A DNA stretch of 41,502 nucleotides. Source: Trueperaceae bacterium. GTDB taxonomy: Bacteria > Deinococcota > Deinococci > Deinococcales > Trueperaceae. The position numbers and the translations under genes are program-made. Every line of letters starts with the position of its first letter. Position 1 is the first letter of the stretch. Of the stretch, positions 7,796 to 16,557 are shown piece after piece. The notes under the pieces are model-generated. The model was not told the DNA's origin. It made no database searches and saw only the letters and a program-made list of their open reading frames with translations. The stretch lies in NCBI GenBank assembly GCA_007695125.1, contig REEJ01000181.1, positions 1-41,502 on the forward strand. The letters are read 5' to 3'.

Positions 7796-8743
7796 ATGCC
7801 CGACCCCAGCCCGCGCCGCGCACGGCGCCCACGCACCGAAGGGCCCCCCGACACGCGGCGCTCGCGCTTCTGGCGCGAGGTCCGCGGTTACGCCGAAGCG
7901 CTCGTCATCGCGTACCTGGTGGTGACGTTCGTGTTCAACACGGTCGGTGTCGTCGGCTCGTCGATGCGCCCCAACCTCGACGGCGGGGTCGGTTCCAGCA
8001 ACGTGCTGCAATCGCTCCTGACCGGCGACAGAGTGTTCATCCCGAAGTACGAGACCTGGCTGAGGCGCATCGGCATCATGGGGCCGTACCAACGAGGCGA
8101 CATCGTGGTGGTGCGTGACCCGCCCAACTCGCCATCGGCGATCGAGACTGGTTCGCGACCGTTCTTCATCAAGCGTGTGGTGGCCATCCCTGGCGACAGT
8201 CTGCGCATCCAGGGCGGCCAGGTGATCGTCAACGGCCATGCGGTCGACCAGGGCTTCATCACCGCCACGGGTGAGATCGCGCCCGATCCGCAGGACTTCC
8301 CGATGATCGTTCAGCGGGGCGGCCGCGTCGAGGGCGTGGTGGTGCGCTTCGGATCGACGCCGCGAGGCACGGCCTTCCCCGATCTTCCCTTGGCCGGCAA
8401 CGCCTCGCTCCCGAGCGTGCCCATCACCGATCCGCGCGTGCAGCTCTACTACGGTGCGACGCTCGACGCCCTCGCGCCGCTCCCGGCCGACGCGCCCGAG
8501 GGCGAACCGTTCGTGCACGACATCATCCTGCCCGCTGGCCACTACTGGATCATGGGCGACAACCGCCAGCGCGCTCGGGGCGGCAGCGAGGACTCGCGCG
8601 TCTTCGGCCCGGTTCGGAGCATCACCATCGCCGGCAAGGCGACCGCCGTCATCTGGCCCCCGCAGCGCGATGGCGAGTGGAACTGGCGGCGGCTGAGCCC
8701 GCCGGCAGCGTTCGACGACGTCCCCGATCCCCGTGCCGAGTGA
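7796..8743 (+). CDS. lepB: Signal peptidase I (first of two)
   Basis: Removes signal peptides from exported proteins. The 315-residue protein has a basic N-terminal tail, one membrane helix (about 33-52), the nucleophile Ser56 in GSSMRP, the general base Lys126 in FIKRVVAIPGD, and the late motif MGDNRQRARGGSEDSRVFGPV. Between the lysine box and the GDN box lies an insertion of roughly 80 residues that the second copy lacks, so this is the larger paralogue. The start is set by the leaderless promoter. The stop lies 11 bases inside the next gene. Confidence 0.92.
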   Translation: MPDPSPRRARRPRTEGPPDTRRSRFWREVRGYAEALVIAYLVVTFVFNTVGVVGSSMRPNLDGGVGSSNVLQSLLTGDRVFIPKYETWLRRIGIMGPYQRGDIVVVRDPPNSPSAIETGSRPFFIKRVVAIPGDSLRIQGGQVIVNGHAVDQGFITATGEIAPDPQDFPMIVQRGGRVEGVVVRFGSTPRGTAFPDLPLAGNASLPSVPITDPRVQLYYGATLDALAPLPADAPEGEPFVHDIILPAGHYWIMGDNRQRARGGSEDSRVFGPVRSITIAGKATAVIWPPQRDGEWNWRRLSPPAAFDDVPDPRAE

Positions 8744-9467
8744 GGGCGCCCCACCGGACGAGCGAGCCGAGCCGTCCGAGCGTGCGCGCGAGACACGTGC
8801 ACCCGAACGCGACCAGCCGGGCACCCTGCGGCGTTGGGGCGAGGCGCTCGTCGTCGCGTTCCTCATCGTCACGTTCGTCGTCACGACCGTCGGCATCGAG
8901 GGCCGCTCGATGGAACCGAGCCTGCGTGACGGGGAGCGAGCGCTCGTGCCGCGCTACGAGACGTGGGCGGTGCGCCTGGGCGCGCACGTGTGGCGCAGCG
9001 GCGACGTCGTCTACTTCCGCGCACCGGGCGACACGCCGCGGAACCTGCTCGAGCGCGTGCTCGGTGGTCCGTTCGTGATCAAGCGGATCGTCGCCGTCGG
9101 TGGTCAGACCGTCGCGCTCGAGCACGGTCGCCTGCTCGTCGACGGCGAGCCGAGCGACCACGTGGTCGGCGACGCGCCCTTCGGAAGCTTCACCATGGCA
9201 GCGACGCCGGTGCCTGCCGACCACCTGTACGTCCTCGGCGACAACCGCACACCCTTGGCCTCACGCGACTCGCGTGCGTTCGGCGCCGTGCCCACCGACG
9301 ACGTGGCAGGCCGTGCGGCGTGGGTGATCTGGCCCCCGTTGCGTCCGACACCGGACGGTGGCTGGGCCTTGAACGTCCGGCGCGTACCGCGGCTGCGCAG
9401 GGCCCGCCGTCGCGTCCCAGTGGGGCGCCGCTGCCCGTCAGCGACCGCGCTCGCTGCTGCCGTCTAG
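8733..9467 (+). CDS. lepB: Signal peptidase I (second of two)
   Basis: A 244-residue paralogue of the preceding gene. It has a long acidic-basic N-terminal tail (1-35), a membrane helix (about 38-55), Ser59 in GRSMEPSL, Lys117 in FVIKRIVAVGG and GDNRTPLASRDSRAFG. Both catalytic residues are intact, so it should be active. The basic tail (about 220-236, RRVPRLRRARRRVPVGRR) is unusual. The start is GTG 8733, which overlaps the first peptidase gene by 11 bases; a downstream in-frame start would remove part of the tail. Its last 30 bases overlap the convergent HD-domain gene. Confidence 0.88.
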   Translation: MPSEGAPPDERAEPSERARETRAPERDQPGTLRRWGEALVVAFLIVTFVVTTVGIEGRSMEPSLRDGERALVPRYETWAVRLGAHVWRSGDVVYFRAPGDTPRNLLERVLGGPFVIKRIVAVGGQTVALEHGRLLVDGEPSDHVVGDAPFGSFTMAATPVPADHLYVLGDNRTPLASRDSRAFGAVPTDDVAGRAAWVIWPPLRPTPDGGWALNVRRVPRLRRARRRVPVGRRCPSATALAAAV

Positions 9468-10025
9468 GCCGAGCGCTGCGGCTCGACCCTGCATCGCCGC
9501 GAGCACGAACGCCACGTGTTCCCACAGGTCCACGCCGAGTTCCTCGGCGCCGCGGCGCACATCGTCGCGGGCGACGCCTCGCGCGAACGCCTTGTCCTTG
9601 AACTTCTTCTTCAGGCTCCTCACCTCGAGCGCGGCGATGTCCTTGTCGGGCCGCACCAGGACCGCAGCGGTGACGAGCCCGGTGATCTCGTCGCAGGCGT
9701 AGAGCACCTTCGCGAGTTGGGTCTCACGCGGGACGCCGGTGTGGTCCGCGTGCCCCAAGATCGCCTCACACATGGCCTCGGGCGCCCCGAGCGAGCGGAG
9801 GTGGGCCACGCCGACGAAGGGGTGACCAGCGGGTCCGAGATCCGGATGGCGCTCGTAGTCGAAGTCGTGCAGGAGCGCGGTCGCCGACCACAAGCCGACG
9901 TCCTCAGCGTCGCGCTCGGCGTAGGCGGCGACGGCCGCCTCGACGGCGAGCATGTGCGTCCGCAGGCTCGGGCTCTGGGTCCACTCCGTCATCAGTGCGT
10001 AGGCGGTGTCACGGTCGATGGTCAT
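9438..10025 (-). CDS. HD-domain hydrolase-like protein
   Basis: A 195-residue protein with the metal-binding pair His-Asp in LLHDFDYERHPD (about 53-64), plus upstream HMLAVEAAVAAYAERD and downstream ILGHADHTG and ACDEITGLV. This is the layout of small HD-superfamily phosphohydrolases found widely as hypothetical proteins; the substrate is unknown. The start is ATG 10025, five bases after an extended -10 box, which rules out the longer open frame beginning at 10106. It is divergent from the phosphogluconolactonase gene and overlaps signal peptidase 2 tail to tail. Confidence 0.8.
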   Translation of the reverse strand: MTIDRDTAYALMTEWTQSPSLRTHMLAVEAAVAAYAERDAEDVGLWSATALLHDFDYERHPDLGPAGHPFVGVAHLRSLGAPEAMCEAILGHADHTGVPRETQLAKVLYACDEITGLVTAAVLVRPDKDIAALEVRSLKKKFKDKAFARGVARDDVRRGAEELGVDLWEHVAFVLAAMQGRAAALGLDGSSERGR

Positions 10026-10030
10026 GCCGG

Positions 10031-10039
10031 AGCCTACCA
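10031..10039 (-). promoter_or_regulatory. Extended -10 TGG-TAGGCT, leaderless start at 10025
   Basis: On the minus strand TGG-TAGGCT is followed 5 bases later by ATG. Confidence 0.6.
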
Positions 10040-10106
10040 ACCGCCGAAGCCCGCTCCGCCTGTCGCGCCGCGGGCCGCGGCTGCGCTCGAACGGTCGCCG
10101 AGCCAC

Positions 10107-10115
10107 TGCTACACT
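10107..10115 (+). promoter_or_regulatory. Extended -10 TGC-TACACT, leaderless start at 10121
   Basis: TGC-TACACT, then 5 bases (tcggc), then ATG. Confidence 0.65.
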
Positions 10116-10120
10116 TCGGC

Positions 10121-10861
10121 ATGACCGCTCCCACGCTCGAGGTCGTCGCCGATGCTGACGCCCTCACGACGGCGCTCGTGTCGCGGATCGTCGCTGCCTG
10201 CCATCACGCCGTAGCGACGCACGGTCGTTTCGTCGTCGCCCTCGCGGGCGGTCGCACGCCGCTCGCCGCGTACCGCTCGCTCGCCGAGCGCTCAGACCTG
10301 CCCTGGGAACGCGTCGTCGTCACCTGGGGCGACGAGCGCTGGGTGCCCCGCGACGATCCCGACCGCAACGAGCGGGCCGCGCGCGCTGCGCTCCTCGATC
10401 ACGTGCCGATCCCACCCGATCAGGTGCTGGGCTGGCCCGACGCGGCCGATCCCGCCGCGTGTGCCCGGGCGCACGCGACCGTCCTCGCTGGCAGCCTGGG
10501 CGACCCGCCCAGGTTCGACCTGGTGATCTTGGGCCTCGGTGCCGACGCGCACACGGCGAGCCTCTTCCCCGGCACGGGTGCGGTGCAGGCCGGCGGGTTG
10601 ACGACGGTGGTGCGCCCGGCGGGAGGCGGCGTGAGGCTGAGCTTGACCGCCGCGGCGCTCGGGAACGCCGACGAGGTGCTCGTGGTGGTGTCGGGAGCCG
10701 ACAAGCGCGAGGCGCTTCAGCGCACGCTGCGGGCCGACGAACCCCCGGACGCGCTCCCGCTGACGGCGCTGCACCCGGCGGGCCGCTTCGTCATCCTGGT
10801 CGACGAAGCGGCCGCGGGGGAATCGTCAGGCCCAGCGGATGGCGTGGGCGTCGAACGGTGA
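10121..10861 (+). CDS. pgl: 6-phosphogluconolactonase
   Basis: Hydrolyses 6-phosphogluconolactone in the oxidative pentose phosphate pathway. The 246-residue protein has the SOL/DevB signatures: LAGGRTPLAAYRSLAE near residue 40, the WGDERWVPRDDPDRNERAAR block, and FDLVILGLGADAHTASLFPGT with the conserved G-x-DGH-like loop here reading GADAHTAS. Its length is normal for the family. The start is fixed by the leaderless promoter. The 3' end overlaps the convergent glycogen phosphorylase gene by 36 bases. No glucose-6-phosphate dehydrogenase gene lies nearby. Confidence 0.88.
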   Translation: MTAPTLEVVADADALTTALVSRIVAACHHAVATHGRFVVALAGGRTPLAAYRSLAERSDLPWERVVVTWGDERWVPRDDPDRNERAARAALLDHVPIPPDQVLGWPDAADPAACARAHATVLAGSLGDPPRFDLVILGLGADAHTASLFPGTGAVQAGGLTTVVRPAGGGVRLSLTAAALGNADEVLVVVSGADKREALQRTLRADEPPDALPLTALHPAGRFVILVDEAAAGESSGPADGVGVER

Positions 10862-13369
10862 CGCCAGGCCGCGGTGCGTGGCGATCGCCCGAACGCCATA
10901 GTCGAGGCGCCCACTGACGGTCGGCTCGAAACGCGCGCGATAGCGAACGCCGCCGTCGGGTTGCCGATCGACGACCGTCATCGGGACGCGATGGAGGTTG
11001 CGCTGCAGCCCATCTCCCTCGGGGCCGTAGACGACCTCGACCAACATGTCGCGCTGCGCCAGCCCATGCGGGTACAGCGTGGCCTCGATCGTGACGGGTT
11101 CCCCGACGTGATGCGCCGTCTCTTCGGGCGCCTTGGCGTGGAGCTGCACGGTCGACCAGTGCTCCGCGACCTCGCTGCGCCAGGCCGCCAGATCGGCGGC
11201 CAAGCCTTCGTCGGCGGCGAACGCCTCGGAGCGCAGCGCCGCCGGTCGGTAGAAGTGCTCGACGTAGTCACGCACCATGCGTTGGGCGTTGAACCGGGGC
11301 GTGACCGTCGCGATGGCGGCGGCCGAGCGCCGCATCCACGCCGTCGGCACGCCGTGCGCGTCGCGGTCGTAGTACGTCGGCACCACGTCCCGCTCGAGCA
11401 ACGAGTAGAGCGCGTCCGCATCCGCGGCATCGGCGCGTTCCTCGTCGTCGTAGGCGCGCGGGGCACCGATCGCCCAGCCGTTGCGACCGTCGAACCCCTC
11501 GGGCCACCAGCCGTCCAAGACGGACAGGTTCAGCACGCCGTTCATCGCCGCCTTCTGCCCCGACGTGCCCGACGCTTCGAGCGGTCGGCGCGGGTTGTTC
11601 AACCACACGTCGACGCCGCGTGTCAAGGCCCGCCCGATCGCCATGTCATAGTCCTCGACGAACAGGACCCTGCCGCTGAAACGCTCGTCGCGCGAGAGGC
11701 GTTGGATCGTGGCGATCAGCGCCTGCCCCTCTTGGTCGGCGGGGTGCGCCTTGCCGGCGAACACCAGCTGCACCGGACGCTCCGCATCGGCGAGCAGAGC
11801 AGCCAGGCGATCGAGGTCGCGGAAGATGAGCGTCGCGCGCTTGTAGGTCGCGAAGCGCCGCGCGAATCCGATCGTCAGGGCCGCTGGGTCGAACAGGGCG
11901 TCCGACTCATGCAGCGCGGTCGGTGAGGCCTCCTGGCGGTCGAGTTGCCGCCGCACGCGGCGCCTGAGGAACCGCACGCTCTGGGCCTTCACCGCCTGCC
12001 GGGCCTGCCACAACTCACCCGGGTCGACGTCCTCCGCGGCGCGCCACATCTCGGCGTCGCCCAAGCGCTGGGTCCAGTCGTCGGGCAAGACGGTCGCCAC
12101 CAGGCGCTGGATCTCGGGCGCCATCCAGGACTTGACGTGCACGCCGTTCGTGACGTGTCCGATCGGGACCTCCTCGACCGGGACGTCGGGCCACAGGTCC
12201 GACCAGATGCGCCGGCTGGTGTCACCGTGCAGCTCTGCGACGCCGTTGCGGGCGCTCGTGAACCTGAGCGCCAGCGCCGGCATCGAGAAGACCGGACCCC
12301 AGCCGTGGTCGGACCGCCCGAGATCGAAGAACTCGTGCGGACGCAGCCCGAGCGCCCCATGGAACGAACCGAACGCCTGGCCCACGAGGTCGAACGGGAA
12401 GGCGTCGTTGCCCGCCGCGACCGGCGTGTGGACGGTGAAGACCGTGGACGCTGCGACGATCTCACGGGCCTCGGCGAACGGCATGCCTTGCGCGACCAGT
12501 TCGCGGCAGCGCTCGAGCGCCATGAACGCGCTGTGGCCCTCGTTCATGTGCCAGGCGTCGGGGGCCAGCTCGAGTGCACGCAGCATGCGTACGCCACCGA
12601 CGCCGAGGATGATCTCGTGCGCGATGCGCGTGCGCTGATCACCGCCGTAGAGACGGCGCAGCAGCGCGCGGTCGTCGGGATGGTTGCCCTCGACGTCGAC
12701 GTCGAGCAGGTACACCGACACACGCCCGACGGCGACGCGCCAGGCTTGGATCGCCACGTCGCGGCCGAAGACGTTGACGTGGACCCGCACGTGCTCACCA
12801 GCGGCGTCCGTCACGGCTGCGAGCGGCAGCTCGAGGGGAGAACGCCGTTCGTAGACCGCCTCTTGTCTGCCGTCGGCGGCGACGCGTTGATGGAAGTACC
12901 CCTCCGGGTACCACAGTCCGACACCCACCAGCGGCACGCCGAGGTCGGAGGCCGCCTTGGTGTGATCGCCCGCGAGGATGCCGAGGCCACCGGAGTAGAG
13001 CGCGACCGCTTCGTGCCAGCCGTACTCGGCGCAGAAGTACGCGTACAGCCGGCCGGCGTCCTGCCCCACCAAGGCCTCGTCGCGCCACGATCCCGCGCCG
13101 ACGTCGGCATCGAAGCGCGCCATCACGGCGTCCAGGTGCCGGACGAAGTCCTCGTCCGCGGCACAGGCGTCGAGGCGCTCCTGGGCGACGTCGCGCAAGA
13201 AGACGACGGGGTTGTGTCCGACGCTCTCCCACAACTCGTTGTCGAGCCGACGGAAGAGGCGCCGCGACTCAGGGTCCCAGGTCCAGAAGAGGTTGTCGAC
13301 CAGTTCGCGCAGGCGCGCGATCGGGGTCGGAATCGTGGGTGTCACGGTCATACGACCGAGGATGTGCAT
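10826..13369 (-). CDS. glgP: Alpha-glucan (glycogen/maltodextrin) phosphorylase
   Basis: Releases glucose-1-phosphate from alpha-1,4-glucans by phosphorolysis with a pyridoxal-phosphate cofactor. The 847-residue protein belongs to the TIGR02094-type, GT35-related family seen in Thermus: an N-terminal DUF3417-like region (about 15-110, DNLFWTWDPESRRLF), LYSGGLGILAGDHTKAASDLG, GMPFAEAREIV and the cofactor site SGTSGQKAAMNG with the PLP lysine at about residue 606. The start is ATG 13369 with AGGAGG 7 bases upstream; an in-frame ATG six codons later is possible. A TACCAT -10 box lies at 13399-13404, giving a short leader, unlike most neighbours. Confidence 0.93.
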   Translation of the reverse strand: MHILGRMTVTPTIPTPIARLRELVDNLFWTWDPESRRLFRRLDNELWESVGHNPVVFLRDVAQERLDACAADEDFVRHLDAVMARFDADVGAGSWRDEALVGQDAGRLYAYFCAEYGWHEAVALYSGGLGILAGDHTKAASDLGVPLVGVGLWYPEGYFHQRVAADGRQEAVYERRSPLELPLAAVTDAAGEHVRVHVNVFGRDVAIQAWRVAVGRVSVYLLDVDVEGNHPDDRALLRRLYGGDQRTRIAHEIILGVGGVRMLRALELAPDAWHMNEGHSAFMALERCRELVAQGMPFAEAREIVAASTVFTVHTPVAAGNDAFPFDLVGQAFGSFHGALGLRPHEFFDLGRSDHGWGPVFSMPALALRFTSARNGVAELHGDTSRRIWSDLWPDVPVEEVPIGHVTNGVHVKSWMAPEIQRLVATVLPDDWTQRLGDAEMWRAAEDVDPGELWQARQAVKAQSVRFLRRRVRRQLDRQEASPTALHESDALFDPAALTIGFARRFATYKRATLIFRDLDRLAALLADAERPVQLVFAGKAHPADQEGQALIATIQRLSRDERFSGRVLFVEDYDMAIGRALTRGVDVWLNNPRRPLEASGTSGQKAAMNGVLNLSVLDGWWPEGFDGRNGWAIGAPRAYDDEERADAADADALYSLLERDVVPTYYDRDAHGVPTAWMRRSAAAIATVTPRFNAQRMVRDYVEHFYRPAALRSEAFAADEGLAADLAAWRSEVAEHWSTVQLHAKAPEETAHHVGEPVTIEATLYPHGLAQRDMLVEVVYGPEGDGLQRNLHRVPMTVVDRQPDGGVRYRARFEPTVSGRLDYGVRAIATHRGLASPFDAHAIRWA

Positions 13370-13398
13370 GTTCGATCCTCCTTGCGTTCAGCTCGAGG

Positions 13399-13404
13399 AT
13401 GGTA
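13399..13404 (-). promoter_or_regulatory. -10 box TACCAT for glgP (leadered)
   Basis: TACCAT on the minus strand, 29 bases upstream of the ATG and ahead of an AGGAGG ribosome site. It lies only 8 bases from the divergent box for the next gene, so the two polymerases cannot bind together. Confidence 0.5.
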
Positions 13405-13412
13405 CCACCGGG

Positions 13413-13418
13413 TAGCCT
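13413..13418 (+). promoter_or_regulatory. -10 box TAGCCT, leaderless start at 13426
   Basis: TAGCCT followed 7 bases later by ATG. The preceding triplet is GGG. Confidence 0.55.
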
Positions 13419-13425
13419 TGTCGCC

Positions 13426-14532
13426 ATGGACCACACGACCCAATCAGCAGCGCAGCGGCGCGGGCGACGGCCACCGTTGCCGTTCATCGTCGGCTTGATC
13501 GTGTTCGCGTGTGCGCTCGCCGGTGCGAGCGCGCAGGCGCAACGCCTGAGCGTGTGGCTCCATGCCGATTCGGACGCCTCGGCGACCGTGACGGCGAGCA
13601 CGCTGGCCGTCACGTCGTTCCGCGCAGGCAGCGTCGACCTCGACGGCTGGGTCCGGTTCGGCGTACGAGCTGCCGCCCCGTCGACGCTGGCGGGCGCGAG
13701 GGCGCCAGAGCGCAGCGCGGGCACCTTCGGCGTCGGGAGCGCCGTGCGCCGCGTCACCACCTTCGGTCAGCTCGGCAACGTCACCGTCGAAGGTGGCGGC
13801 TCGCTCGGGCTCGTGGCCGACGCAGCCGTGCCGCTCGCTGGACGGGTGTGGCTCGGTGCTCGCGGAACCGTCGCCACCGTCGCGCTCAGCCTCGCCCTCG
13901 AAGCGGGGAACGCGACACCGCGAACCGTGGATCCCGTCCGGCCCGCGCCACCCGATGCCGCGGGCCAGGCGGCGCTGCGAGCCCTCGACGACCAGCGCGA
14001 CGGAGCCCGCGTGGAGCGTGGCGACTGGGACCTCGGGGCGCGCTTCGGCGTCGTGTACCGCCTGGATCGCACGAACACCCTGAGCGTCGACGTGAGCGGG
14101 CGGTCCTTGGCCGGCGCGGCCGCGCTCGCGGGTGCGCTCGACCTCCGCAGCGCAGGGGTCGCCAGCGACGTCGACGCGCGGCTCGGTGTTCGACTCGAAC
14201 GCCTTGCGGGCGTCGTGAGCGGCGCGGCGGGAGCTGGGCTGGTGCATGCCCCGCGGCGCGGTCCGACGTCGTGGCTGCAGGGCTGGTTGGGTGTCGGGCC
14301 GGAAGGCGTCCGGCCAGGCCTCGAGGGGCGCTGGGTGACGCGCGCGGTCCCGGGTGAGTTGGCGGTCCAGGGCTCGTGGCGCCCGTGGCTCGCCGCGAAC
14401 GCTTGGGCGGCGGCGCTCGAGTACCGTCACGACCTGGCGACGGGCGACGTGCGCTGGAGCGTCGGCATCGACGGCGCTCCAGACGGAGCGACGCGCTGGA
14501 CGGCGGCCGTGCGCTGGGGGCGTGCCTGGTAG
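13426..14532 (+). CDS. Exported beta-rich protein, probable outer-membrane barrel
   Basis: I do not recognise a family. The 368-residue protein has a basic N-terminus and a signal sequence (hydrophobic 22-38, cut likely after ASA or AQA). About 330 residues of short alternating hydrophobic-polar stretches follow, rich in G, A, R and V with few helices, typical of beta strands (for example VWLGARGTVATVALSLALEAG and LGARFGVVYRLDRTNTLSVDVSG). It ends in an aromatic residue (AVRWGRAW), as many outer-membrane barrels do. The start is set by the leaderless promoter. It is convergent with the PEGA-domain gene. Confidence 0.65.
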   Translation: MDHTTQSAAQRRGRRPPLPFIVGLIVFACALAGASAQAQRLSVWLHADSDASATVTASTLAVTSFRAGSVDLDGWVRFGVRAAAPSTLAGARAPERSAGTFGVGSAVRRVTTFGQLGNVTVEGGGSLGLVADAAVPLAGRVWLGARGTVATVALSLALEAGNATPRTVDPVRPAPPDAAGQAALRALDDQRDGARVERGDWDLGARFGVVYRLDRTNTLSVDVSGRSLAGAAALAGALDLRSAGVASDVDARLGVRLERLAGVVSGAAGAGLVHAPRRGPTSWLQGWLGVGPEGVRPGLEGRWVTRAVPGELAVQGSWRPWLAANAWAAALEYRHDLATGDVRWSVGIDGAPDGATRWTAAVRWGRAW

Positions 14533-14564
14533 GGCCCGCCACGGAACGGTGCCGCGAACGGTGC

Positions 14565-15731
14565 TCAGGGCACGAGCGGTGCGATCTCGAGCGTGTCGAG
14601 GTCCAGTCGGTACAAGCCGCGTTCCGGTACGGCTCGCAGCACCCGCCGTACGGCACCGTCGCGTATGCGTTCGATCGACACCAGGCCGACCTCCACGGGG
14701 GCGTACCCGTGTCGCTGCAGGACGCCGCCCACGACCACGCTGCCCGGCGCATCCAAGGGCCACACCAACATCGTCGGCGACAGCGGCACGAGGACCGCAT
14801 CGATGCGGTGCACGCGGAAGTTCCGCACCCCCACGCTGAAACTCACGCTCTCGAAGCCCGGCCGTTCCACCCGAACCGCCCGATCGCCCGGCAACGAGGT
14901 GAGCGTCACCGGACTCGAGCCGGCGTAAGCACCGTCGAGGTACACGAGGGCGTCGGGAACGCTCGTCACGCGGATGCTGCCACCCGAAACTGCGGTCAGG
15001 ACGACGTGGACGAAGCGTGTGTCGCGCGAGCGCAGGTCGACGGTGCGCACCTCTGGGAGGTAGCCGTCGAGGCGGACCTCGAGCTCGTAGCGGCCTGGTT
15101 GCAGGCTGATCACGTCGAGGACACCGCTGACGCCCACGGGGACGCCATCGATCCGGACCTCGGCTGCCCTCGGTTCCGTGGACACGAACAGCGCCGCGTC
15201 GCCACCGGGCAGCTCGGGCGCCGCGTCCACGAAGCGCAGCACCAGCGCGGCCACCTCGGCGGCCACGCGCGGGAGCGTCGCGATGGCGAGCGACTGCGAG
15301 AGCACGTCGCTGCTCCTGCCTTGCACGCTGTCGACGATCAGGACGTTGACCGCGAACGGAGCGCCGGGTACGCCTGGTCGCGCCACCACCTCGCCCGACA
15401 GCGCGTAGCGTGCCCCCTCGAGTTCGGCGATGAGGCGCACGAACTCGACCTCGAGGCTCCCGGCGATGCCGGGCGTGATGAGTGGCGCCGCTACGACGCT
15501 GACGCCTGCATCGTTGAGCTCGCTGCGCAAGGCCTCGCTGAAGCGCTCCCCGAGGTCGCTCGGCACCCCAGCCCGGGCGGGGAAGTCGGGAACCGCCACG
15601 CGATCCGCCGCCCACGCCGTTCCGAGCAGGAGCGCCACGAGCACCATCACGGCGCGGCGCAGCATCGGGGCGCCCCGGTCGCACTCGTGGGCACCGAGCG
15701 GCGCTCGTGCCGTGGCCATCGCTCCTCGCAT
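14565..15731 (-). CDS. Secreted CsgG/TolB-N-like and PEGA-domain protein
   Basis: An exported protein of up to 388 residues. A hydrophobic signal (about 24-40) is followed by AADRVAVPDF, the usual opening of a CsgG/TolB-N-like alpha-beta domain (about 42-175; LGERFSEALRSELNDAG, YALSGEV). Two PEGA beta domains follow: about 183-238 (IDGVPVGVSGVLDVISLQPGRYELEV) and 250-305 (SIRVTSVPDALVYLDG). PEGA domains are surface binding or scaffold modules; no enzyme motif is visible. The ATG at 15731 lies 8 bases after a TATACT box; in-frame ATGs at 15719 and 15665 are alternatives, the last giving a textbook signal peptide. It is convergent with the barrel-like gene. Confidence 0.72.
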   Translation of the reverse strand: MRGAMATARAPLGAHECDRGAPMLRRAVMVLVALLLGTAWAADRVAVPDFPARAGVPSDLGERFSEALRSELNDAGVSVVAAPLITPGIAGSLEVEFVRLIAELEGARYALSGEVVARPGVPGAPFAVNVLIVDSVQGRSSDVLSQSLAIATLPRVAAEVAALVLRFVDAAPELPGGDAALFVSTEPRAAEVRIDGVPVGVSGVLDVISLQPGRYELEVRLDGYLPEVRTVDLRSRDTRFVHVVLTAVSGGSIRVTSVPDALVYLDGAYAGSSPVTLTSLPGDRAVRVERPGFESVSFSVGVRNFRVHRIDAVLVPLSPTMLVWPLDAPGSVVVGGVLQRHGYAPVEVGLVSIERIRDGAVRRVLRAVPERGLYRLDLDTLEIAPLVP

Positions 15732-15739
15732 CGCCCGTC

Positions 15740-15745
15740 AGTATA
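15740..15745 (-). promoter_or_regulatory. -10 box TATACT for the PEGA-domain gene
   Basis: On the minus strand TATACT is followed 8 bases later by ATG 15731. It is one of two perfect TATACT boxes noted in this window; the other is inside cdaR. Confidence 0.55.
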
Positions 15746-15779
15746 GCCGTGGCGCCGGTCTCGCCACCCGCCGACACGG

Positions 15780-15788
15780 TGGTACGCT
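15780..15788 (+). promoter_or_regulatory. Extended -10 TGG-TACGCT, leaderless start at 15796
   Basis: TGG-TACGCT, then 7 bases (gccagcg), then ATG. Confidence 0.65.
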
Positions 15789-15795
15789 GCCAGCG

Positions 15796-16557
15796 ATGCG
15801 GCTCCTGGTCGTCAGCGACGTGCACGCCAACGCACCCGCGTTCGAGGCGGTGGTGCGCGACGCCGAGAGACACGGGTTCGACGAAGCCGTCTTCCTGGGC
15901 GACCTCGTCGGATATCACCCGTTCCCGAACGAGTGCGCCGCGCTGCTCGAGCGGCTCGCTCCGGTCGCGACGCTGCTCGGCAACCACGACGCCTTGATGC
16001 TCGCGCTCATCGATGGTGACGACGCCTACGAGAGCCTCGAGGAGTCGCTCGTCGCCGACGTGTTGACGCGTCAACTCGACGGGCTCGAACCAGCGACGGT
16101 CGCCCTGCTTCGGGCGATGCGGGACGAGGCGTCCGGTACCGGTTGGCAGGCCGCTCACGGTGCGTTCCGCCACCGGTTCGAGTACCTCTCGACCGTCGCC
16201 AACGCCCAGGCCAACCTCCCGTACCTGCAGGAGCCCGTCGGTTTGGTCGGCCACACGCACGTCCCCAAGGTCTTCGCTTCCGTCCGAACGAGCGACGGCG
16301 AGCTGTGGCGCTCGGTCGCCTTCCGAGCGACGGGCGAGCGCTACCGCGTCCCGCCGGCCGCGCGCGCGTTCTTGAACCCCGGCGCCGTGGGTCAACCGCG
16401 TGACGGCATCCCGCTGGCGTCGTACGGCTTGTACGACGGCTCCTTGCGCCGCTTCGAAGTGAGACGGGTACCGTACGACGTCAACCGCGTGCAGAAGGCG
16501 TTGAAGGAGGCGGGCTACCCTGCCAGCCTCGCGCTGCGCCTACCGTTGGGTCGATGA
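15796..16557 (+). CDS. Calcineurin-like metallophosphoesterase (YfcE/MJ0936-like)
   Basis: A 253-residue two-metal phosphoesterase. All metal motifs are present: DVH (residues 8-10), GDLVGY (about 35), GNHD (about 61-64), HGAF (about 120) and GHTHVP (about 153-158). Related enzymes act on phosphodiesters or as Ser/Thr phosphatases; the substrate cannot be deduced. The start is fixed by the leaderless promoter. The stop overlaps the ATG of holB (ATGA), so it is the promoter-proximal gene of a two-gene operon with a DNA polymerase subunit. Confidence 0.85.
   Translation: MRLLVVSDVHANAPAFEAVVRDAERHGFDEAVFLGDLVGYHPFPNECAALLERLAPVATLLGNHDALMLALIDGDDAYESLEESLVADVLTRQLDGLEPATVALLRAMRDEASGTGWQAAHGAFRHRFEYLSTVANAQANLPYLQEPVGLVGHTHVPKVFASVRTSDGELWRSVAFRATGERYRVPPAARAFLNPGAVGQPRDGIPLASYGLYDGSLRRFEVRRVPYDVNRVQKALKEAGYPASLALRLPLGR

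Noticed and set aside
13444-16395. A 983-codon open frame on the minus strand, and others such as 20236-22566 and 6465-7613
   Set aside because: These are stop-free only because the DNA is so GC-rich. Each lies opposite or out of frame with genes whose motifs are clear, and their composition is low-complexity R, A, G and P.
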